NCBI RefSeq assembly: GCF_016093545.1
Contig: NZ_JADKYX010000023.1
Coordinates: 59,305 to 123,304 of the forward strand
Direction of reading: 5' to 3'
From: Massilia rhizosphaerae
GTDB taxonomy: Bacteria; Pseudomonadota; Gammaproteobacteria; Burkholderiales; Burkholderiaceae_D
Length of the DNA: 64,000 bases
Position 1 is the first letter of the stretch. Every line of letters starts with the position of its first letter. The notes beneath the pieces were generated by a model. It saw only the letters and a program-made list of their open reading frames with translations. It was not told the DNA's origin and did no database searches. Made by a program: the position numbers and the translations under genes. Positions 36,445 through 46,574 of the stretch are shown in pieces.

Positions 36445-36510
36445 GGATTTTGAACCCCCAGAAAACCTACTCTGACGGTGTCATCTTTCTCATCATTCAG
36501 GGAGTGCACC

Positions 36511-37971
36511 TTGGACAGCAGTCTAAACTATAACTACAAGATCGTGCGCCAGTTTGCCATCGCCACCGTGTTCTGGGGTGTCGTCGGCATGCTGGTGGGC
36601 GTGTGGATTGCCGCTCAGCTCGCCTGGCCGGCATTGAACTTCGACATCCCGTGGCTGACCTACGGCCGCCTGCGGCCGCTGCACACGAACGCCGTCATCT
36701 TCGCGTTCGGCATCTGCGGCCTGTTCGCCACGTCGTACTATGTCGTGCAGCGCACGTGCCAGGTCCGGCTGTTTTCCGACAAGCTGGCGGCGTTCACGTT
36801 CTGGGGCTGGCAGGCCGTGCTCGTCAGCGCGGTCATCACCTTGCCGATGGGTCTCACGCGCGGCAAGGAATACGCCGAGCTGGAGTGGCCCATCTCGATC
36901 CTGATCGCCATCGTGTGGGTCACGTACGCCGTGGTGTTCTTCGGCACCATCGTCAAGCGCCGCGTCCAGCACATCTATGTCGCGAACTGGTTCTTCGGCG
37001 GGTACATCCTCGCCGTGGCCATCCTGCACATCGTCAACGGCATGTCGATGCCGGTCTCGCTGTTCAAGTCGTACTCGATGTACGCCGGGGTGCAGGACGC
37101 GATGATCCAGTGGTGGTACGGCCACAACGCCGTCGGCTTCATCCTGACCGCGGGCTATCTCGGCATGGTGTACTACTTCATCCCCAAGCAGGCCGAACGC
37201 CCCGTGTATTCGTACCGGCTGTCGATCGTGCACTTCTGGGCGCTGATCTTCACGTACATGTGGGCCGGCCCGCACCACCTGCACTACACGGCGCTGCCCG
37301 ACTGGACGCAGTCGATCGGCATGGTGTTCTCGCTGATCCTGCTGGCGCCGTCGTGGGGCGGCATGATCAACGGCATCATGACCCTGTCCGGCGCCTGGCA
37401 CAAGCTGCGCTCGGACCCGCTGCTGAAATTCATGATCGTGTCGCTGTCGTTCTACGGCATGGCCACGTTCGAGGGCCCGATGATGTCCATCAAGACCATC
37501 AACTCGCTGTCGCACTACACGGACTGGGGCATCGCCCACGTGCACGGCGGCGCCCTGGGCTGGGTCGGCTTCATCACGATGGGCTCCCTGTACTACCTGA
37601 TCCCGCGCCTCGCGGGCAAGAAGCAGATGGCCAGCATGGCGCTCGTCGAGACGCACTTCTGGCTCGGCACCATCGGCATCGTGCTGTACATCGCCTCGAT
37701 GTGGATCGCCGGCGTGATGCAGGGCCTGATGTGGCGCGCCGTGAACCCGGACGGCACCCTGACGTACACCTTCGTCGAAGGCGTCAAGGCGACCTATCCG
37801 TACTACGTGATCCGCTTCACCGGCGGCCTGATGTACCTGTCCGGCATGTGCCTGATGGCGTACAACACGTGGCTGACGATGCGCGGGACCAAGTCGGTGG
37901 ACGCGCGCATCCCGGCGCTGCCGTCGCATCACACCCGGCCGCAAACGGCCGCCGTCCCGGACCATGCTTGA
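36511..37971 (+). CDS. ccoN: cytochrome c oxidase cbb3 type, subunit I
   Basis: Catalytic membrane subunit of the high-affinity terminal oxidase, 486 residues, about twelve helices. Heme and copper ligands are visible: RPLHTNAVIFAFG (low-spin heme b), WWYGHNAVGF and GPHHLHYTALP (CuB), and HYTDWGIAHVHGGALGW (hemes b3 and b). The true start is probably TTG 36511 (reading DSSLNYNYKIVRQF after the initiator), because AGGGAG lies six bases before it and homology begins there. An in-frame GTG at 36478 has no ribosome site. First gene of ccoNOQPGH. Confidence 0.95.
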   Translation: MDSSLNYNYKIVRQFAIATVFWGVVGMLVGVWIAAQLAWPALNFDIPWLTYGRLRPLHTNAVIFAFGICGLFATSYYVVQRTCQVRLFSDKLAAFTFWGWQAVLVSAVITLPMGLTRGKEYAELEWPISILIAIVWVTYAVVFFGTIVKRRVQHIYVANWFFGGYILAVAILHIVNGMSMPVSLFKSYSMYAGVQDAMIQWWYGHNAVGFILTAGYLGMVYYFIPKQAERPVYSYRLSIVHFWALIFTYMWAGPHHLHYTALPDWTQSIGMVFSLILLAPSWGGMINGIMTLSGAWHKLRSDPLLKFMIVSLSFYGMATFEGPMMSIKTINSLSHYTDWGIAHVHGGALGWVGFITMGSLYYLIPRLAGKKQMASMALVETHFWLGTIGIVLYIASMWIAGVMQGLMWRAVNPDGTLTYTFVEGVKATYPYYVIRFTGGLMYLSGMCLMAYNTWLTMRGTKSVDARIPALPSHHTRPQTAAVPDHA

Positions 37972-37984
37972 GCAGGAGAGCACA

Positions 37985-38599
37985 ATGAAATTCACCCATG
38001 AGTGGATCGAGAAGAATCCCTGGCTGTTGATCGGCCTCATCCTCGTCGTCGTGTCGTTCGGCGGCCTCGTCGAGATCGTGCCGCTGTTCTTCCAGCATTC
38101 GACCACGGAGCCCGTCGCCGGCCTCAAGCCGTATTCGCCGCTGCGCCTGGCCGGCCGCGACATCTACATCCGCGAAGGCTGCTACAACTGCCACTCGCAG
38201 ATGATCCGCCCGTTCCGCGCGGAGACCGAGCGCTACGGCCACTATTCCGTCGCCGGTGAATTCGTCTACGACCACCCGTTCCAGTGGGGCTCCAAGCGCA
38301 CCGGCCCGGACCTGGCGCGCGTGGGCGGCCGCTACTCGGACGAGTGGCACCGCACCCACCTGGACAACCCGCGCGACGTCGTGCCGGAATCGAACATGCC
38401 GGGCTATCCGTGGCTCGCCAGGAACAAGCTGGATCCCCAGTCCATCGTGCCGAAGATGCGCGCGATGCAGCGCCTGAACGTGCCGTACACCGAGCAAGAG
38501 ATCTTGGACGCCCCCGCCGAACTGCTTGAGAAGACCGAGCAGGATGCGTTGATCGCCTACCTGCAGGGACTGGGCACGCAAATCAAATCGAGGAACTAG
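37985..38599 (+). CDS. ccoO: cytochrome c oxidase cbb3 type, subunit II
   Basis: Membrane-anchored mono-heme cytochrome c passing electrons toward CcoN. 204 residues with one N-terminal helix (NPWLLIGLILVVVSFGGLVE), the heme-binding site REGCYNCHSQMIRPF and a distal methionine probably in ESNMPGYPWL. AGGAG precedes ATG 37985; an in-frame ATG 21 bases earlier lies within the ccoN end and was rejected. It starts 13 bases after ccoN. Confidence 0.94.
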   Translation: MKFTHEWIEKNPWLLIGLILVVVSFGGLVEIVPLFFQHSTTEPVAGLKPYSPLRLAGRDIYIREGCYNCHSQMIRPFRAETERYGHYSVAGEFVYDHPFQWGSKRTGPDLARVGGRYSDEWHRTHLDNPRDVVPESNMPGYPWLARNKLDPQSIVPKMRAMQRLNVPYTEQEILDAPAELLEKTEQDALIAYLQGLGTQIKSRN

Positions 38600-38601
38600 A
38601 C

Positions 38602-38772
38602 ATGGCCATCGACCACCTTTTCGAAGATGCGGGCCGCATCATGACGATCGTGAGCTTCGCCACCTTCCTGGGCATCTTCGCGTGGACCTATGTGCTGCGC
38701 AAGGAGCAGGACTTTGCCGCGACGGCGGCCATCCCGTTCGCGGACGACGACGTGGAGGACGATTATGTCTGA
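38602..38772 (+). CDS. ccoQ: cbb3 oxidase subunit CcoQ
   Basis: 56-residue protein with one transmembrane helix (MTIVSFATFLGIFAWTYVL) and an acidic tail ending VEDDYV. CcoQ stabilises the cbb3 complex. It starts two bases after the ccoO stop and overlaps ccoP by eight bases. Confidence 0.9.
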   Translation: MAIDHLFEDAGRIMTIVSFATFLGIFAWTYVLRKEQDFAATAAIPFADDDVEDDYV

Positions 38773-39702
38773 CTTCACGAACGGCTTCTGGAACTGGTAC
38801 ATCTGCCTGATCACGGTGCTGGGCATCGCGGGCTGCGCGATCCTGCTGTGGACGCAGTCGCGCCACAAGGTGCGCCTCGACGAGGACGGCCAGCAGGAGA
38901 AGACGACGGGCCACGTGTGGGACGAGGACCTGACCGAATTGAACACGCCGATGCCGCGCTGGTGGATGGTGATGTTCTACCTGACCATCGTGTTCGGCGT
39001 GGGTTATCTCGTGCTGTATCCGGGCCTGGGCAGCTACGCGGGCCGGCTCGGCTGGGCCTCGACGACCCAGTACAAGCGCGAACTGGCGAAGGCCGACGCC
39101 GACTACGGTCCGCTGTTCGCGCAATACCTGAAGCGCGACATCAAGGACGTCGCGCGCGACCCGCAGGCCCACGCCATCGGCGAGCGGCTGTTCCTCACGT
39201 ACTGCGCGCAATGCCACGGCTCGGACGCCCGCGGCAACAAGGGCTATCCGAACCTCACGGACAACGACTGGCTGTACGGCGGCGACCCGTCCGTCATCAA
39301 GGAGACGATCATGAAGGGCCGCCACGGCCAGATGCCGCCGATGGGCGCGGCGCTCGGGTCGGACACGGACGTCGAGAACGTCGCCCACTACGTGCTGAGC
39401 CTGTCGGGCGCGCCGGCCGATCCGATCAAGGTCGCCTTCGGCAAGCCGAAGTTCGCGGCCTGCGCCGCCTGCCACGGCGCCGACGCGCACGGCAACCAGA
39501 TGATCGGTTCGGCGAACCTGACGGACAAGATCTGGCTGTACGGCGGCAGCCCCGAGACGGTGATGGAGACCATCCGCAAGGGCCGCAGCAGCACCATGCC
39601 CGCCTGGGGCGAATTCCTCGGCGAAGCCAAGGTGCACGTGCTGGCCGCCTACGTCTGGTCGCTGTCCAACACGCCCGGCGCGCAGCACGAGGTGGCCGAG
39701 CG

Positions 39703-39706
<4 letters not shown>
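38765..39706 (+). CDS. ccoP: cytochrome c oxidase cbb3 type, subunit III
   Basis: Di-heme cytochrome c that accepts electrons from soluble donors for the oxidase. 313 residues with two N-terminal helices (FWNWYICLITVLGIAGCAIL and WWMVMFYLTIVFGVGYLVLY). Two c-type heme motifs follow, TYCAQCHGSDARG and AACAACHGADAHG, each with a downstream methionine ligand region (MPPMG and MPAWG). It overlaps ccoQ upstream and ccoG downstream (ATGA). Confidence 0.94.
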
Positions 39707-41085
<1,379 letters not shown>

Positions 41086-41104
41086 ACCACCACAAGGAGA
41101 AACC

Positions 41105-41605
41105 ATGCACGCGACTTCATCGACCCCCGGGGGGGAACCCTGGTACACCCACCGCTGGCCGTGGTTCCTGATGCTCGGCCCCGTCACCGTAATCGTGGGC
41201 GGCGTATTCGTCACCTCGCTTGCGCTGCGCCACCCGGACGCGCTCGTCGTCGACGACTACTACAAGCAGGGACAGGCCATCAACCAGGACCTGCGCCGCG
41301 AGCGCGCGGCCGCCGCGCTGGGACTGTCGCTCCAGGCGCGGTACGACGCGCGCGCCGGCACGTTGGCCGGGCGCATCGTCGGCAAGACGGAGCCGTTCAC
41401 GATCTACCTCGCGCACCCGACGCTGCCGCAGCGCGACCTGCGGGTGTTCGTGCGGCCGGCCGCAGACGGGTCGTTCACCGTGGCGCTGCCGGGGCTGGAA
41501 CGCACGCACTGGCAGGTCGTCGTCGAGGGCGCGTTGCGCGACTGGCGGCTGGCGAAGGGATGGGACGGCGTGCGCGAACTGGACATCGCGGCCGACAAGC
41601 CTTGA
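41105..41605 (+). CDS. ccoH: cbb3 oxidase assembly protein FixH/CcoH
   Basis: 166-residue protein with one N-terminal membrane helix (WFLMLGPVTVIVGGVFVTSLA) followed by DDYYKQGQAINQDLRRERAA, the FixH signature, and a periplasmic beta-rich domain. It helps CcoI-dependent assembly. AGGAGA lies before the ATG, 19 bases after ccoG. It ends six bases from the convergent response-regulator gene and closes the operon. Confidence 0.88.
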   Translation: MHATSSTPGGEPWYTHRWPWFLMLGPVTVIVGGVFVTSLALRHPDALVVDDYYKQGQAINQDLRRERAAAALGLSLQARYDARAGTLAGRIVGKTEPFTIYLAHPTLPQRDLRVFVRPAADGSFTVALPGLERTHWQVVVEGALRDWRLAKGWDGVRELDIAADKP

Positions 41606-41611
41606 GCGGCA

Positions 41612-42355
41612 TTACAGCGTCTGGCCGAGGCGCTTTTCCAGCTGGACGCGGTAGGTGCGGCTGACCTTCGTGCGGCCGCCGTGCTTCAGCACCACGTCGA
41701 ACTCGCCGTGCGAGATCGGTTCCAGGCGCACGATGCTCTCGATGTTGACGATGGCCGAGCGGTGGATGCGCACGAAGTGGGCGGGATCCAGTTTTTCGGC
41801 CAGCACGTGGATCGCCGCACGGTACAGCAGCGCTTTGCCGCCGATGTACAGGTTGACGTACACGCCGACGGCTTCGATCCAGTCGATATCCAGGGTCTTG
41901 ACGAACTGCGTGGCGCCCGCGGATTTCACGACCAGCCGGTCCCAGCGCGCCGGGGCGGGGCCGGCCGCAGCCCGGCGTTCTTCCAGCCGCGCGAGGACGC
42001 GCCGCATGGCCGCCTCGAAGCGCTCGTCGCCGAATGGTTTCAGCAGGTAGTCGAGGGCGTTCGCCTCGAAGGCGCGGATCGCGTACTGGTCGTGGGCGGT
42101 GACGAAGACGGTGACGGGCATGCGGTCGGCGCCGACGGCGGCCACGACGTCCAGGCCGGACGGCCCGGGCATCTGCATGTCCAGGAACACGGCGTCGGGA
42201 CGATGTTCGGCGATCATCGTCACGGCCGACGCGCCGTCCGCCGCTTCGAGGACGGCGGCGACGCCGTCCACCTTGCCCAGCAAGTCGACTAGGCGGCGCC
42301 GCGCCATCGCTTCGTCGTCGACGACGAGGACTTTCAACGGCGTGGCGGTCGGCAT
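41612..42355 (-). CDS. LytTR-family response regulator
   Basis: DNA-binding response regulator, 247 residues. The receiver (KVLVVDDEAMARRRLVDLLG) has phospho-acceptor D59 in AVFLDMQMPGPSG. The LytTR domain spans about 140-245 and includes VYVNLYIGGKALLYR and HFVRIHRSAIVNIESI, the typical DNA-contacting segments. ATG 42355 has AAGGAG six bases upstream; an ATG two codons earlier is too close to it. It lies 16 bases downstream of its partner kinase gene. Target genes are not evident. Confidence 0.9.
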   Translation of the reverse strand: MPTATPLKVLVVDDEAMARRRLVDLLGKVDGVAAVLEAADGASAVTMIAEHRPDAVFLDMQMPGPSGLDVVAAVGADRMPVTVFVTAHDQYAIRAFEANALDYLLKPFGDERFEAAMRRVLARLEERRAAAGPAPARWDRLVVKSAGATQFVKTLDIDWIEAVGVYVNLYIGGKALLYRAAIHVLAEKLDPAHFVRIHRSAIVNIESIVRLEPISHGEFDVVLKHGGRTKVSRTYRVQLEKRLGQTL

Positions 42356-42371
42356 GGGCATCTCCTTGTCA

Positions 42372-43430
42372 TCAAGTCAGGGGAAGGACGATCTTCGCCT
42401 CGGTGCCGCCGCCGGCGTGGGGCGCCACGGCGAACGTGCTGGCGCCGGACGGATACATGGCCGCCAGGCGCTCGCGCGTCACTTTGACCCCGAGGCCTTG
42501 CGCGGCATCCATCTTCCAGCCCGGCGGCAGGCCGACGCCGTCGTCGACCACGCGGATTTCGACCTGGTCGCCCACGCGCCGCGCCGACACGGTCACGCTG
42601 CCGCCGGACGCGCGCACCGAAATGCCGTGCCGGATGGCGTTTTCCACGAGCGGCTGCAACAGCAGCGACGGGACGCGCGCGTGCGCCACGTCCGGCATGA
42701 CGGACACCGTGACCGCCAGGCGTTCCGCGAAGCGCATCCGGTGCAGCTCGACATAATGGTCGAGGAACTCGAGTTCGTCGGCGAGGCTCACTTCGCGCCG
42801 GTTCCGCGTGTCGAGCGTGAAGCGCAGCAGGTCGCCCAGGTGCTCGATCATCCTGCGTGCGACCCTGGGCTCGTGCTCGACGCAGGCGGAGATGCCGTTC
42901 AGCGCGTTGAACAGGAAATGGGGATCGAGCTGGGTGCGCAGCGTGTTCAGCTGGGCTTCGACGAAACCGCGTTTCAGCCGCTCGATCTGCAATTCGTCGA
43001 CGAGCGCGCGCCGGTAATAGGTCAGGCCGGTCAGCGCGCCGATGATGACGCAGTAGACGAGCATGGCCCAATAAAACCAGTCGAGCAGGCCCAGCGGCTC
43101 GGCCCAGGGATTCCACGCCAGCAGCCCGAGCCGCGATTCCACGGCGGCCGCCGTCGCGACGTACAGCGCCGTCAACGCCAGTCCGCACACGGCATGGGCC
43201 GCCAGCAGGGGCAGGGGACGCCTGAACGCGGCGGCCAGGCGCCCGTGCAGGATCCTGATCAAAGGCGTCAGCAGGCCCCACAGCCAGCAATTGATGGTGA
43301 CGGACAGCAGGGCGTCGACGCCGCCGCCGCGCAGGATGTACGGCAGCGCGAACACGCCGCCCGCGGCCGTCCAGGCCAGGATCGCGACGAGGGTGCGTGG
43401 GTTGCGCGGTTTCACGGGGCTATCGTTCAT
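42372..43430 (-). CDS. LytS/AlgZ-type sensor histidine kinase
   Basis: 352-residue kinase. Four hydrophobic segments span about residues 18-165, followed by the His_kinase domain with the phosphorylated histidine in LDPHFLFNALNGISACVEHEP. The ATPase N box is LLQPLVENAIRHGI and the glycine box VVDDGVGLPPG. It has no periplasmic sensor domain of note, so the stimulus may be sensed in the membrane. Partner of the LytTR regulator immediately downstream. Start ATG 43430 (MNDSPVKPRN) has only a weak ribosome site; the frame remains open upstream. Confidence 0.87.
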   Translation of the reverse strand: MNDSPVKPRNPRTLVAILAWTAAGGVFALPYILRGGGVDALLSVTINCWLWGLLTPLIRILHGRLAAAFRRPLPLLAAHAVCGLALTALYVATAAAVESRLGLLAWNPWAEPLGLLDWFYWAMLVYCVIIGALTGLTYYRRALVDELQIERLKRGFVEAQLNTLRTQLDPHFLFNALNGISACVEHEPRVARRMIEHLGDLLRFTLDTRNRREVSLADELEFLDHYVELHRMRFAERLAVTVSVMPDVAHARVPSLLLQPLVENAIRHGISVRASGGSVTVSARRVGDQVEIRVVDDGVGLPPGWKMDAAQGLGVKVTRERLAAMYPSGASTFAVAPHAGGGTEAKIVLPLT

Positions 43431-43566
43431 CGGTGAGCGGCTTGCGCCCGTTCGATGGGCGCGGCATCCGTCCTGTAACAGTGGAGTCCGGACTGTGACA
43501 AAGCCATTGTCAATATTGATTGCTGTCGGGCATTCTACCGTACTCGTCCGGCACGACAAGACCACC

Positions 43567-44715
43567 ATGGAGACCCGCTCGATGCACCCTGCAAAATCCC
43601 ATTACGAGGCCCTCGACGGCCTGCGCGGCACGGCCGCGCTCTGCGTCCTCATGTTTCACTTCTGGGAAATGGTCGTGCCCGACATCGACCACAATCCGAT
43701 GGGCCATGCCTTCCTGGCCGTCGATTTCTTTTTCGCGCTGTCGGGGTTCGTCCTCGGCCACGCCTACGACGCGCGCCTGGCGCCGCATGCGCGCGGCCGC
43801 GAGGCGCTGACCCTGGCCGGGTTCTTCAAGCGCCGCCTGATCCGGCTGCATCCGATGACATTGGCGGCGCTGGCGATCAGCGTGACGGTCTATTTGCTCG
43901 ACCCGTTCGTCGGCGACACCCAGCGCATCGGCGTCAAGATCTCGCTCGCGGCATTCGCGGGAACGGTCGCCCTCAGCCTGCTGTTGCTGCCGACGCCGAA
44001 CGTGCCGAACAGCTTCGGCGAAACCCATTCGCTGAACGGTCCGAGCTGGACATTGTTCCAGGAATACATCGCCAACGTCTTGTATGGCCTGTTCGGGCAC
44101 CGGCTGACCCGCCGCGTGCACGTTTTCCTGTGCATCGTCAGCGCCGCCGCGCTCGTGTGGACGGCGCACCATTTCAACGATCTCGGCCACGGCTGGGGCT
44201 GGGCCGACTTCTGGGCCGCCCCGGTGCGCCTCGCCTGTCCGTTCCTGATGGGGCTCCTGGTCTACCGGACGGGGTTCCGGCTGGCGGTGCCGCAGCCCTT
44301 CGTCGTCCTGTCGCTGGTGCTGGCGGCCGCCTTCGTCATGCCGCGCATGGGCAAGGTCAACGGCCTGTTCGAGGCCGGCTGCGTCATCGTCGTGTTCCCG
44401 CTGGTCCTGGCGGCGGGCGCAAGCGTGACCCGGACCGTAGGCGCGACCGGCGCGTTGTGCCGGTTCATGGGCGAGTTGTCGTACCCCGTCTACATCATCC
44501 ACTACGCGTTCGTCTACCTGTTCGCGCACTGGAACTGGAGCACGCACCCGGCGCCCGCCAGGCTGGCCCTGGTGGCGGTGGGCCTGCAGGCCGGCATCGT
44601 GACCCTGGCGTATGCGCTGCTGCGCTGGTTCGACAAGCCTGTGCGCGCCTGGCTCACGCGGAAATATGCCGATCCGGCCCGCGTTCCCGCCGCCGCCGCG
44701 CGCGCGAACGCGTGA
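43567..44715 (+). CDS. acyltransferase 3 family membrane protein
   Basis: About 382 residues with roughly ten hydrophobic helices. The N-terminal YEALDGLRGTAALCVLMFHF carries the family's Arg and His, and FFFALSGFVLG follows. These proteins O-acylate surface polysaccharides, lipids or other exported molecules. ATG 43582 has GGAG nine bases upstream and may be the true start; 43567 is the longer choice. It ends 13 bases from the convergent fnr gene. Acceptor unknown, and no polysaccharide genes are adjacent. Confidence 0.83.
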   Translation: METRSMHPAKSHYEALDGLRGTAALCVLMFHFWEMVVPDIDHNPMGHAFLAVDFFFALSGFVLGHAYDARLAPHARGREALTLAGFFKRRLIRLHPMTLAALAISVTVYLLDPFVGDTQRIGVKISLAAFAGTVALSLLLLPTPNVPNSFGETHSLNGPSWTLFQEYIANVLYGLFGHRLTRRVHVFLCIVSAAALVWTAHHFNDLGHGWGWADFWAAPVRLACPFLMGLLVYRTGFRLAVPQPFVVLSLVLAAAFVMPRMGKVNGLFEAGCVIVVFPLVLAAGASVTRTVGATGALCRFMGELSYPVYIIHYAFVYLFAHWNWSTHPAPARLALVAVGLQAGIVTLAYALLRWFDKPVRAWLTRKYADPARVPAAAARANA

Positions 44716-44728
44716 GCCGGCCGAGCCC

Positions 44729-45493
44729 TCACGCCATCGGGCTGCACTCCTCCGTCCCGGCCGCCATCGCCTTCAGGCGCGCCGGTTCCAGCAGCTCGAC
44801 CTCGCGCTTGTCGACGCGCACGAGGCCCAGTTTCTTGAAGCGCGACAGCAGGCGGCTGATGCTCTCGATGGTCAGCCCCAGGTAGTTGCCGATGTCTTCG
44901 CGCGACATGCGCAGCTGGAAGCGCGTGGGCGAATAGCCGCGGGCGGCGTAGCGGGCGGAGAGATTCACGAGGAAGACGGCGAAGCGCTGCTCGGCCCGCA
45001 TATTCCCCAGCAGGAGCATGACGTTCTGCTCGCGCGTGATTTCGCGGCTCATGATGCGGTGGAAGTGGCGCAGCAGCGCCGGCACGTGGCCGAACAGGTC
45101 TTCGAGGTGGGCGAACGGGATCTCGCACACCTCGCTGTCTTCCAGCGCGACGGCGTCGCAGTGGTGGCGGTCGGCGCTGATCGCGTCCATGCCGAGCAGT
45201 TCGCCGGCCATCTGGAAGCCGGTGATCTGGGCTTCGCCCGACGCGTTGATCTGGTACGTCTTGAAGTGGCCGAAGCGCACGGCGTACAGGTTGCGGAACG
45301 GGTCGTCCATCTTGTACAGCGGCTCGTCGCGCTCCAGGCGGCGGCGCTTGCCGATGATCTGGTCCAGGCGGTCGATGTCCGCGTTTTCCAGGCCCATCGG
45401 CAGGCACAGCTGGTGCATGCTGCAGGCCGAGCAACTGAGCTTCAATGCGGTGACATTGATCGGCTTGTCTAACGTGGTATCAGCGGTATTCAT
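44729..45493 (-). CDS. fnr: Fnr oxygen-responsive transcription regulator
   Basis: Crp/Fnr-family activator that binds a [4Fe-4S] cluster without oxygen. 254 residues. All four cluster cysteines are recognisable: C21, C24 and C30 in SCSACSMHQLC, and C123 in DSEVCEIP. The helix-turn-helix (MSREDIGNYLGLTIESISRLL) has the E-xx-SR pattern that reads TTGAT half-sites. Three consensus FNR boxes lie in this window, before aer, hemN and ccoN. It is monocistronic and divergent from the formate dehydrogenase operon. Confidence 0.94.
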   Translation of the reverse strand: MNTADTTLDKPINVTALKLSCSACSMHQLCLPMGLENADIDRLDQIIGKRRRLERDEPLYKMDDPFRNLYAVRFGHFKTYQINASGEAQITGFQMAGELLGMDAISADRHHCDAVALEDSEVCEIPFAHLEDLFGHVPALLRHFHRIMSREITREQNVMLLLGNMRAEQRFAVFLVNLSARYAARGYSPTRFQLRMSREDIGNYLGLTIESISRLLSRFKKLGLVRVDKREVELLEPARLKAMAAGTEECSPMA

Positions 45494-45667
45494 GGCAAGG
45501 ACCTCGGAGTGATGCGCAGATTATAGATGCGATCCCCCCGCCGCCCGTAGGGAAATCGCGTCTTGCTTGACGTCCGTACAAGTGAACTGTCGCGTCGGCG
45601 TCAAGCGTGCGCGCCCCCGCGTTGTCAAGGACTACACTTCCGATGAAGATTTGCTAACGGGAGGGTT

Positions 45668-46339
45668 ATGTCGGCCGAGCAGCATTCCGCTTCATCCACT
45701 TTGCATGACAAAGATGCCGCCGAGCTGTCCGACGAAGACCAGGCCCGCGCCGACTTCTACGGCCTGTTCGCGCGCCTGCTGCTGGCCCCGCCCGACGCCG
45801 CGCTGCTCGCGGCGCTGGCCGCCGCCGAACCGATCGCGGCCGCCGGCGAATTCGCCCTGGAAGACGCGTGGCTCAAGCTCACGCAGGCCGCCACGGCCGT
45901 CGACGCCGCCGCCGCGGCCGGCGAATTCGCGGCCATGTTCGTCAGCACCGGCACGCCGCCCCTGAATCCCTACGGCTCCTTCTACCTGGCGGGCCACCTG
46001 TTCGACGCGCCCCTGGCCGACCTGCGCCACGACCTCGCGCGCCTGGGCCTCGCGCGCGCGCGGGGCGTGGGCGAGTCCGAGGACCACCTCGGCGCGCTGT
46101 GCGAAACGATGCGCGTGCTGATCCAGGGCGGCCCCGGCATGCCGGCGCGAGGGCTCGCCGTGCAGAAGTCATTCTTCGAAACGCACATCCGGCCGTGGTA
46201 CGCGGCCTGCGTGGCCGACGTCGCCGCGAGCCCGGATGCGAATTTCTACCGGGTCGTGGCGGGCGTCGTCGACGCCTTCCTCTCGATCGAGGCGCAGGCC
46301 TTCGCCGTGCTCGACGCCACCGACCCGATTGCCGCATGA
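45668..46339 (+). CDS. TorD-like chaperone of the formate dehydrogenase operon
   Basis: Cytoplasmic all-helical chaperone of the TorD/DmsD family that guards the Tat-exported molybdoenzyme until its cofactor is inserted. 223 residues. The segments DFYGLFARLLLAPPD and LNPYGSFYLAG, plus a downstream ESEDHLGALCETMRVLI, match the family core. GGGAGGG lies before the ATG. First gene of the operon, and seven bases before the small Tat-signal protein. Confidence 0.87.
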   Translation: MSAEQHSASSTLHDKDAAELSDEDQARADFYGLFARLLLAPPDAALLAALAAAEPIAAAGEFALEDAWLKLTQAATAVDAAAAAGEFAAMFVSTGTPPLNPYGSFYLAGHLFDAPLADLRHDLARLGLARARGVGESEDHLGALCETMRVLIQGGPGMPARGLAVQKSFFETHIRPWYAACVADVAASPDANFYRVVAGVVDAFLSIEAQAFAVLDATDPIAA

Positions 46340-46346
46340 GGACATC

Positions 46347-46550
46347 ATGGACAAGGACAAGCAACCCGATTCCGTCCGCCGCAGCCTGTTGAAGGCCGCG
46401 CCGCTGGGCGCGCTGGCCGTCGCCGCCGCCGCGCGCGCGCGCCAGCCCGACGCGCCCGCGGCGGCCGCGGCCGCGCCGGCAGCCACGTCGCAGGGGTATC
46501 ACGAAACCGAGCATATCCGGCATTACTACCGCACTGCGGCCTATTGGTAG
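46347..46550 (+). CDS. formate dehydrogenase region Tat-signal small protein
   Basis: 67-residue protein with a twin-arginine signal (SVRRSLLKAAPLGALAVAA) followed by a short Ala/Pro stretch and the tail YHETEHIRHYYRTAAYW. Such proteins occur consistently between the TorD-like chaperone and the alpha subunit in related operons; their role is not known. GAGGA precedes ATG 46347. The alpha subunit begins 24 bases downstream. Confidence 0.82.
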   Translation: MDKDKQPDSVRRSLLKAAPLGALAVAAAARARQPDAPAAAAAAPAATSQGYHETEHIRHYYRTAAYW

Positions 46551-46574
46551 AGGTAGAAGGTAGAGGAGAACGGC

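Noticed and set aside
45566..45582. CTTGACGTCCGTACAAG upstream of the formate dehydrogenase operon as an FNR box
   Set aside because: Arms and spacing do not fit TTGATnnnnATCAA; only the outer CTTG/CAAG is symmetric. Control of this operon remains unassigned.
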